The position numbers and the translations under genes were made by a program. The notes beneath the pieces were generated by a model. That model had not been told where the DNA came from. It worked only from the letters and a program-made list of their open reading frames with translations, and did not search any database. A stretch of 64,000 bases of DNA from Pempheris klunzingeri (taxonomy: Eukaryota > Chordata > Actinopteri > Acropomatiformes > Pempheridae): positions 19,981,415 to 20,045,414 of the forward strand of contig NC_092032.1 of NCBI RefSeq assembly GCF_042242105.1, written 5' to 3'. Below are positions 55,881 to 64,000 of the stretch, in pieces (position 1 is the first letter of the stretch; each line of letters starts with the position of its first letter).

Positions 55881-55899
55881 TTGGAGTGGTGGTGGGAGG

Positions 55900-56077
55900 G
55901 GGCGCTTCCAATCCTCTTGGAACTAACGGGTTGCCATGTCTGACCGCTTCGGACCTGGCAACCCTTTCTGCCGGGCCCCAACCGGAACACATAAACGCCC
56001 CCCTCCCTTCTTCTTCTACGGATGCTGCAGTAAAGTTGGCCGCGCCTGCGCAGTTTCGGTCCTCTTTTTCTTGGAAG
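55900..56077 (+). promoter_or_regulatory. eif5a2: eif5a2 promoter and noncoding exon 1
   Basis: A CpG island begins here. An NRF1-like GCGCCTGCGCAG is at 56042-56053. A pyrimidine tract CCTCTTTTTCTT at 56061-56072 would make a TOP-type mRNA start if transcription begins at its first C. The exon ends GGAAG at 56077, followed by a consensus GTAAGT donor. The 5' UTR resumes at 57746. Confidence 0.6.
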
Positions 56078-57745
56078 GTAAGTGTGGCATGGCGCGTGTT
56101 TCTGCCTTAGGGGGGATAAACGGGGCACTTAACGGGTATTTTAGTGGACTGATAACCGATTCAGAGGCACTAAAGCCGCTGTGAAGTAGATTGAGGGGCC
56201 GTGGAAGTCGTTATTGAATTAGCAGTCGGTGGCAGAGCAGGGTGTGGGTGTCCATGTTCCAGCTAACGCTGCCAGGTTGAATCAAAGGGACATGCGGCCT
56301 TCGGCGGCGCGGTCGGTGGAAGTCGCTTGTCATTCTCCACGCTAGCATCGGTTCGCCTCCACAACCCGCGCCGAGTCCGACATCCGACGTTTTAATCTCG
56401 ACCACACACGCACACGAAGCTGCTTTCGGCAGGCGGACCGAGCCGTCGGTCGCTGCGCCTCTTTGGACGGAGCTGAATGGACGGCTAGCCGCTGTTAGCA
56501 TCGCGTTAGCTAGCGGATAACGGCGAACGCTTTTTGTCGAGCTGCAGCGCACGTTGTCTGGTCATTAAACCGCCACAAGTTTCACCCAAAAACTTCTAAA
56601 TAGCTTCACACGGATTGTTTAAACCGAAACATTTAGTGTGATATTAGCTGATGTAGGCGTTTGTAGCGTTATTGTCAGTTGGCGCTGCACCGTTATCTGG
56701 CGCTGTTGCGCTTGTAAACTCCAGGCCGGTTAACTTATTGCAGCTAGCCAACGTGTCAGCGTTAGCGTTAGATCACTAAAATTAGCTCCTTCTATTTGTT
56801 TTCATCAGTGCAGCCGTGCTAGCTTCTGTTAGCTAACTAGCTTTGATGAATAATGAAGTTTTATTTGAAGATGATGCTAGCTAACATTTAAAAAAATAAA
56901 TAAAAAGCTAAGTTAGCGTTAGATCCGACAGCGCAGCCTCGTGTTGAGCCGGGCTACTTGTCCGCACCTCCACATTTCGGTGCTAAACCGCCACAGTTTT
57001 GACTTTGACTAATTTTATTCAGAGGGAATTTAATATGTGGAAGTGGTCGTGAGGATGCCACACGTCCTGAAATCTCGCGATATCGACAGGCGAGGTTTGC
57101 GCACCGTGTGGCCCCGAGCGGAGCCAGAGGGATGGGGGGCCATTCAACGGGTGTTTACCCCCTAAAAACAACCAGCACCTGGAGCAGAATAGGTTTTCAC
57201 ATAGTAGGAGAACACTGTGGTGCATAAAGATTAAGATGAAGAGAATGCAAGTCCTGTTAGTCATGAATAGAAGTGGAAATTAAGAATTTAGTTTTTCATT
57301 GAGTCATTAAATGGCAACTTTTGCAGCCGTCGATCTTAAAACTATTCCTCAAATTTTGAGTTTTAGGACAGATTTTTAAGGGTGTTATTCTGCATCACTG
57401 CTTCCCTACCAGGGTTATTGTTTTCTTCTGTAGATGTAGAACCAGTTTGTTATTAGAAGGGTTTGGATGGTGCATTTCTTTTGAGAAATTGTTGGAAATC
57501 CAATAGTACCTAAATATCAAGCCCAATAGAGACAAACTGAATATTTGTACTGGAATCACAGTACTGATTCAGCTCTGAGTATAAATCATATGCACCAACA
57601 TCAAGATGAGGGTCGCACATAAAGTTTAGTGTGCAGATCTGAATAAATCATGTCATGGCTTAGTTTGGCTGTGATCAGAGTGCTGCTAATTTTAGTGTTT
57701 CCTGTGTTTGATGGTAAGGTAATGATCCGTAAATATCTCTTGCAG
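56078..57745 (+). other. eif5a2: eif5a2 intron 1 with CpG island
   Basis: The first ~1 kb is CpG-rich and contains many GTTAGC/GCTAGC/GCTAAC hexamers (clustered at 56480-56935). No coding exon was recognised. Confidence 0.55.
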
Positions 57746-57765
57746 CGCCCCTGACCCATCGCACC

Positions 57766-59791
57766 ATGGCAGATCCCGATCTTGACTTCCAGACTGGCGA
57801 ATCTGGCGCCTCCGCCACCTACCCGATGCAGTGCTCTGCTCTGCGTAAGAACGGGTACGTGGTGCTGAAGGGACGTCCCTGCAAGATTGTGGAGATGTCC
57901 ACCTCCAAGACTGGCAAGCACGGACATGCCAAGGTAAAATAATCCTTGAAGCGCGGCCATGTAGCCCCTTTGCGCTGACGGCAGCTGTGAGGTGCAATAA
58001 AGAAAACTAATAGTTTAAAAAGGTGGGGGAAGGAAGCCGAGCAGTGCCGGAGATGTGCTTGGCAGAGACTTGAGGATCTCAGATTTCAGACCAGTCTGAT
58101 CCAAGCTGCCTGAAGTGTTGCTTTAGTGATGTGCAGTGTCGTTTATCTTCTCCTGCAAACATCAGGGTGCTCCCACATGCCCTCTGTGCAGGACCGGATC
58201 ACAATAAATGGAAAAGTTTCTGTCTTTACATTAAGTTTTAATCAGTTATTTTGGGATTAAAACTTAAAGATATTTCATAAAATACAGGATAAGATCCTTA
58301 TTAAACCTGCTTCTTATATATCTGACATTGAAAAAATGTCCCCCAGTTTGAAAGAGTAATTTTTGCCTAAACTGATGTTATTGACAAGTTTAATTAGCTG
58401 TGCTGCTTTCATAAACATCATGTCTGTCTCTTGTTACCTGCACAGATGTGCTCAGACAGGTTTAGTAAGCATGACAAATAAAAAAAACTTTGTTCTGTAG
58501 GTTAACCTGGTTGGCATCGACATCTTCACCAACAAGAAGCATGAAGATATGTGCCCCTCCACCCACAACATGGATGTTCCCTCCATCAAGAGGATAGACT
58601 ACCAGGTATGTGTGCAGGGGGTCTGAACATCTCTGGGTTAGAAAGGACCAGCGGCCGGCTTCTCTTAAAGTTCAGCTCTTTGTTGCTGCTTCGTGTGTCC
58701 CGTGCCTCTTATCTTATCATGGCCACCTTTTCTACCCAGTCTTGTGGTTGTTTGATTTTAAATGCTCCCTGTTAGTAGAGGCAGAACATGTTTCATTACA
58801 TCTAATATTTACTTAATCAGGTTTTGCTCCTTCCAACTTGATTTATCTAATGACCAAGACAACATGATGAATTCAGTGGGCTCAACATTAACTTGTTTTC
58901 ACACAAATATTCTGCAAAGTGAAGAAACATTTAAGCTTCTGCCCTATTTCTACTACCCTTGTACAAAAGGGGAAGTCCATCGAAGGAACACAGCTCGAGG
59001 AAATCTGAGCTTTTCTACAAAAGGTGGTGCATCAAATTTGCTCAAGTTTGATTAAAAATGGTGCAGAATCTTAAATATTTTTTCTTTTTACATGTTAAAA
59101 AACATCCTGTTAAAATATTTCTGAATCCTCAAACTCTCAGATTTAAAAGTGTAAGCTGCTTTGAATATGCTGAATATACAACAGAGTAATTTCACTTGAG
59201 CGAGCAAAGTTTTGACAAAACAAGGGCACTTTGAATGCGGGCGAATGTGTGGGGCGAAAACAGAAATAAAAATGTAATATTGGATGCGTTGACTCGTATT
59301 ATTCAGTGAGGTCAGCGGTGTTGTGTTGATGTGTACGTAGACGTGGTGGCTGACTGTAACGTGTCCTCCCCTTCCCAGCTGGTTAACATCAATGAGAACT
59401 ACATGTCCTTGATGAGCGACAACGGTGACATCAGGGAGGACCTGCGTGTCCCAGACAGCGACGTCGGCAGGGAAATCGAGTCAAAGTTTGAAGCGGGTGA
59501 CGAATTCATGGTAAGATGTCAGATTATTGTTCTGCCTGACTAACTGCTCTCTTTTGAGGGTCACCTGATGCTAAATTCCTGTGCGGTAACCGTTTTGAAT
59601 GGTGTTTTAGTCTCATGAGAAACCGAAGAAATGTTTGTAACTTTGGCGTTAATTTCGCCGCGGGTGTGGGTTGGAGCAGGAAGTTGTCGTTAACGTGTTT
59701 GACTCTTAACGTGTTCTCCACGCAGGTCACCGTGATCTCTGCCATGGGGGAGGAATGTGCTGTCGCTACCAAGGTCTTGGCCAACAAATAG
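57766..59791 (+). CDS. eif5a2: eukaryotic translation initiation factor 5A-2
   Basis: eIF5A binds the ribosomal E site, relieves stalling (for example at proline runs) and aids termination. It needs hypusine, made on one lysine by DHPS and DOHH. Four coding exons: 57766-57933, 58501-58605, 59379-59510, 59726-59791. They are in phase and total 471 nt (156 aa). The hypusine loop [12 protein letters not shown] is intact; the modified lysine is K51, one later than K50 in human because of an extra residue in MADPDLDF. The N-terminal SH3-like part is almost invariant, and the C-terminal OB-like part ([20 protein letters not shown]) is more diverged. The C-terminus KVLANK is longer than the human ends. 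The start ATG sits in CACCATGG, a Kozak match. The choice of EIF5A2 over EIF5A rests on rpl22l1 as its next neighbour. Confidence 0.95.
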
Positions 59792-60930
59792 GGAGACGGA
59801 CTTTGCTGCCCAGGCAACAAGCACCACCCACAACCAGTCTCTTGCATTCTCATTGGTTCTGTCACCAAAGCGTCAGCCTTCACAGACAACCTCAATCATT
59901 CTGTTGTGATTTCTCATCATTGATCTTTTTTTTTTTTTTTTTTTTTCCCTCCTTCTCCCCTTTTCGTTTCTCTTTTCCATTGCTGTTGGGAAGTTCCACT
60001 GCAGCTCCCTGCGTGGTCCTCCGCCTGATCGCTGAGGTTTTGTTTGGCAACAATCTACTTTATATAAAACAACTTCAAAAATAATGATCAGTTGCTCATT
60101 CCTGCTTATTTTTGCCTTCAAAGTGTTGGTTTTGCCACTCACATTCCTGAATGTTTAAATAACAACGGGATTCAGCTTTTGTATGATTATTTTTTTATAT
60201 TCTTGAATATAGCAGGTCTAAAGCCTTTTAGATGGGAGGGGATGGGGGCAGTTTTTGCGTTGTTAAAGCAGTGGGAGGGAGGGTTTGCCCCTGTAGATAC
60301 TAAATTCTGGTTTAGGTCGTCCCTCTAGCAGCCATACCGCTTTCCAGCATGGCCTTGGGTGGCTCTGGTTCCTGAGTGGATTGGGTGCAACAAGGTCCCT
60401 TATTTTTTTTTTTTTTTCCCCAGTCTCCTCTCCTAATCGCTGGGATTGGTGGTGGCTAGCACTTACGAGCACTTGAGGTCCACCCCAGCATGTTAAAGCT
60501 CTAAAACCAAGAAAAGAGAAGTGTTTTTTTTTTTTTTTTTTTTTTTTTTTTTCCTTCTTTCCCCCCACCCCCAAGAACAGTAACAAACTTCAGTGATTTA
60601 CCCTCGTGATGCCAGTCTCTTGTCTGTATAGAAGTTTGAGGGGCGTGAGGGCGTCCCGTGCGCTCGCGCCTCTCGTCCACCGGGGCAGTCGAGAGCTCAA
60701 CCCGCTGCCCCGGTCATCCCCCAATACAAAAGGAGTGTTATATTTTGCTTTGAGAGGCATGAGTGTGTAGCGGTGTGGGCCTCCGCAATGTGGGAGGCGG
60801 TTTGCAGTGAGGCGTGTTTCTTTTGAGGGACTCGATCGGGTTGGGGAGGGTGGTAGAGTTGCAAACTTTTTGTTCACTCGAGGCCTTTGTCACCTGACTG
60901 GAGATGGCAAAAATAAAACGATGAAACAAA
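59792..60930 (+). other. eif5a2: eif5a2 3' UTR
   Basis: A long 3' UTR runs from the TAG at 59789-59791 to the poly(A) signal. It contains three oligo-T tracts (59928-59946, 60403-60417, 60523-60552). No coding sequence was seen. Confidence 0.65.
60912..60917 (+). terminator. eif5a2: eif5a2 polyadenylation signal
   Basis: AATAAA followed about 30 nt later by GT-rich TCTGTCTGGTTTTCTGTCTG. Confidence 0.7.
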
Positions 60931-60939
60931 TGGACAAAA

Positions 60940-62400
60940 ACTGCAAACTCTGTCTGGTTTTCTGTCTGTACCCAGTGATCTGACCGGTGGTGACGTCTCG
61001 GTGACGGCGGTGGACGTAAAAGCTCTCTAATCTGAGCAAAAGTAGCTGAATCAGTTTGATGTTTTCTAGTTTTAGTTTGGAGGCGTTTCCTCCTGAAGAG
61101 GTGGGAGTAACATTTAGCGTTAAATCAGCCCACAGCACCTGCTGACAAAGCTAAAGTGCCATTTAGGATTCTACTCGCAAAATCAATCGAGTGAAAAGCA
61201 GGACCACAGAATCTGAGCCTGCACGATACAGATGATGACACCGCTGCAAGGATTCATCATTTTAATATTAGGAAAAATAAAAATCTGAATTCCAGACTCT
61301 TATTCTGGATTAATGCTGAAAACTAAAGTGTTTTAAAAAATCTGCAAATTCCATTTTCACTCTGGTTTAAAACGCATAATATGAAGAGTTCACTGCATTA
61401 AAGTTGAGACTTGAGTTCAAACTTACACGCTTGCATGTATGTTTCCTGTCTTCAAGTAATTTTCTGCACAGTAACTACAAACACCAGTGAGGCAAACCTT
61501 ATGAGCCGATGGTGTTTTACTGGTTAACATTACATTGAAAAGTTGTGTTGATGGTTTGTAGCAACAGGGAACATCATCTGAAAGTATTCTGCTCAAACAT
61601 TTAAGCTTCTTGAAGCCACCAGGGAGCAGAGCTTAAGATGTATAAACATAATAGTGTTGTGAAGGAAAGATGAAAACAAATGGGGACACACACTACAACC
61701 CACAAGATTCACCTCATTTTAAATCAGTGTTGTGGTTGAAGTGTGGAAGCTGGCTGGAAGAAGCCACAGGTAATAGATTAAAGGTTAAAACTCAAGACTC
61801 TGACTGAAAGAAAGCGAAGCGCCAACTATTCCAGGATTTGTGCAGCGTGTCCGCCTGAACATCCCTGAAGTGACTCGATGACCGTTTGTCTGCACGCAAG
61901 CGGCGCCGCAGTGGAAAGATGGATGAATGTGTTTTGTTTTACCTCAAACCCCCCCTTTCTGTCTTGTTCATGGTTTCTCTGAGTCATCAGGAGGGATTTC
62001 ATTTTCTCTCATGTTCACACAAATGCAGCTGACTGAACAGGGCTGGTCGGAGGCCCAGGAGCAGGCAGGGATGGTTCTCTGTGTGTGTGTGTGTGTGTGT
62101 GTGTACTGAGGTAGTCAATGATTGACCAGGCTCAGCAGGTTTATTATCAGGGTGTGTTTGGGATCGAGATGACCTTTGGACCCGCATCATCTGACACATG
62201 CAGCTCCTGAAACAACAGGCAGAGCTTCAACTTTTGCAAAACTTACTGAAATTAAAATGCAACTGTGGTTTACTGCAGGTTAGACACACAAAATAAAGCT
62301 AAAATAAACCGCTCACGGTTGAACAGGAGCTGTGCAAAGCCAGCACATGTGTTAATTAAGCGTGTTTTCCGCACACACGCTCATCTCTGCAGTCACTTTG
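60940..62400. other. intergenic space between eif5a2 and rpl22l1
   Basis: No gene was recognised. A (TG)n run lies at 62080-62103. Confidence 0.5.
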
Positions 62401-62404
62401 TTCG

Positions 62405-62492
62405 CCATATTTGGTAAGGGCGTTCTTCGTGACGCCAGCTACGTCACTGCTGCGTCACCTCCGGTTCTTCCTTTCCTGTCTGACCTCTCAAC
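62405..62492 (+). promoter_or_regulatory. rpl22l1: rpl22l1 promoter and 5' UTR
   Basis: CCATATTTGG at 62405-62414 is a perfect CArg box, CC(A/T)6GG, the serum response factor site. About 52 bp on, the pyrimidine tract CTTCCTTTCC (62467-62476) is a likely 5' TOP start, typical for ribosomal protein mRNAs. The 5' UTR would then be about 26 nt. Confidence 0.55.
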
Positions 62493-63380
62493 ATGGCGCC
62501 GGTAAGTCCGCGCAGCTCCTTCGGAATTTACCCGTTTTATCATGTTATTTGCCTTTTCCCTCCACTTACTCCAGACACTGGCCGCCGAACTTCAGTAAAG
62601 CTTTCATATTACAGCTGTGTGTTGAACTTAAAGCGGTTTTAAAGGGAGGGAAATCGAGAAGCTAGCAGACTTAGCATTAGCTCGTAGTAGTCTTGACGTT
62701 TGCTAACACGTGTTCTCATTCATTAGTACGTGACAGCAGACCGAATCTCCATAGAATGAGTTAAGTTTTAATTCATATCAGATGTTTTTCTCCACTTGAC
62801 CGCTAAAGTTGGTGTGGACTGTCAGTCCACGTAAAGTCTCAACCCATCTGGTCAGTTCGGCTTTATCTGAATATTAGTTGTCCTTCAAAAAGCTCGTCAT
62901 AAAGTAGAAATTAGATATCTCCACCACTGTGTGATCCCACTAGTCGAAACAGTTTAATTGGAAAAAACGCCCAAGTCACCAATGTTACATACTTGGACTT
63001 TAAATTTACAGGTTTTTAGATTAAACTGGTCAAAATAATGAAGGCAGTGATTGTCTAAATCACTTAAATGACCATGTCCCAAGTTCACTATGAAAAAAAA
63101 CATCGTCTGTATGATTTGATAATTTAAGTACTACAGTTTCTAAGTGTTGCATTGAGACTTTTACTTAAAACCAGTACTTTTTCATGCCACAGTAGTCAGG
63201 AGCAGCATGTAGAGCAGCTGACACCTGAAGTTTCTGACCATCTCTCCCTCATGTTTTACCCCACAGATCAAACCGAAGAGGCCGACTGTCGGCAAGAAGG
63301 CCAAAAAGAGCGCTGGGTGGAAGTTCACCTTGGACCTGACCCACCCTGTCGAGGATGGGATCCTGGACTCTGCAAACTTT
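62493..63380 (+). CDS. rpl22l1: ribosomal protein L22-like 1 (first two exons, runs off the right edge)
   Basis: This is a paralogue of large-subunit protein eL22. Exon 1 is only ATG-GCG-CCG (62493-62501), a typical ribosomal-protein layout, followed by GTAAGT. Exon 2 is 63267-63380 (38 codons). The 41 residues seen read [20 protein letters not shown] then [36 protein letters not shown] fits RPL22L1 better than RPL22 ([17 protein letters not shown]). Its place beside eif5a2 repeats the human neighbourhood. The basic N-terminus is longer than in human RPL22L1. The remaining exons, starting with the expected EQFL, are not in the window. Confidence 0.92.
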
Positions 63381-64000
63381 GTAAGTCCTGACAAACCATT
63401 TAAGCTCTAGACTAGTTAGGAAATCTGATTTTATGGCTCTAGAGGCAAAGTCGCTTCCCCCTATTTTAGAAAAGATCTGTATGGTAGTCAGCAGTGACAG
63501 AAATAATGTTATGATCCGGTTTGAGTTGTGAATATATTTAATAACAGTTTCCAAAGTGCTTTGACAGACAAAGCCAAACAGGACACAGATTGTAGAAGAG
63601 ACAAAACACAATACAAACGTTAAATGATCCAAATATAAATTACTAATAGAATAAAAGCTAAAACAATACATAGTAGTAGACGCTGCATTTGTGTGAGGAA
63701 GAAGTTAGCTAGCTGACTAGCAGGTGATGTATATTGTCTGACACCAGAGGACGTAGCTCACTGAGCAGTTTAACACCAAACTAAATGCTATGTCACCATC
63801 TTTACTACAAACTGTAACTTTCTTGACTTACAAAATGATCTTTTAGACTAACGAACATCGTGTGTGTGATTCACGGCGCAGTTCAAACTGGATCTAAACA
63901 TTATGAGACTCCACCTCCCTAAAATCCTAATTATTTAGCATCATAACCTTCTCCGTAATGACATCATTAAAGGGTTATTGTAGTGGTCTCTGCTGGGAGC
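63381..64000 (+). other. rpl22l1: rpl22l1 intron 2, incomplete
   Basis: The GTAAGTCC donor opens the intron at 63381. No further exon was seen to the window end. Confidence 0.6.

Noticed and set aside
55886-56184. Open frames in the eif5a2 promoter region
   Set aside because: They span the noncoding exon and the GTAAGT donor; no similarity was recognised.
58551-59055. Open frames in the eif5a2 intron
   Set aside because: No recognisable domain, and they cross the donor at 58606; they are chance frames.

Overview
The window is vertebrate nuclear DNA, almost certainly from a percomorph-type teleost fish. Its genes are split by many GT-AG introns. Long (CA)n/(TG)n tracts are abundant, and several short dispersed repeats look like ones common in spiny-rayed fish. 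No prokaryotic or organellar features were seen. Exon joins were made by hand, and reading frame is kept across every junction used.

Layout: (1) 1-3437, minus strand: the 5' half of the N-terminal coding part of a phospholipase D1 gene (pld1), running off the left edge. (2) 3470-23870: about 20 kb without a recognisable coding gene. It is probably pld1 5' introns and intergenic DNA, with microsatellites, a ~243-bp tandem duplication and a ~1-kb minisatellite of ~22-bp units. (3) 23870-34450, plus strand: mynn (myoneurin), a BTB and eight-C2H2-finger protein, 724 aa as joined. (4) 35076-39090, plus strand: lrrc34, 401 aa. (5) 46402-39683, minus strand: lrrc31, 576 aa, tail-to-tail with lrrc34. 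(6) 53882-47881, minus strand: eif2s3 (eIF2 gamma), 472 aa, complete. (7) 55900-60930, plus strand: eif5a2, 156 aa, complete. (8) 62493-63380, plus strand: the first two coding exons of rpl22l1, running off the right edge.

The set pld1, mynn, lrrc34, lrrc31, eif5a2, rpl22l1 matches the gene neighbourhood of human 3q26.2, which supports the identities. Order and orientation are rearranged, and eif2s3 (X-linked in human) lies between lrrc31 and eif5a2. Three genes serve translation: eif2s3 (initiation), eif5a2 (elongation and termination) and rpl22l1 (large subunit). They have compact promoters, and eif5a2 and rpl22l1 have TOP-like start regions. This does not make a functional operon; it is conserved synteny.

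The most interesting non-gene observations concern RNA structure. Two in-gene exons (in lrrc31 and eif2s3) are bracketed by complementary (UG)n and (CA)n tracts. A near-500-nt fold-back repeat sits inside the predicted lrrc34 3' UTR. A TTAA-ended MITE lies 10 bp from a pld1 splice donor, and another sits in the loop of a fold-back element in lrrc31. No new enzymatic or defence system was seen.
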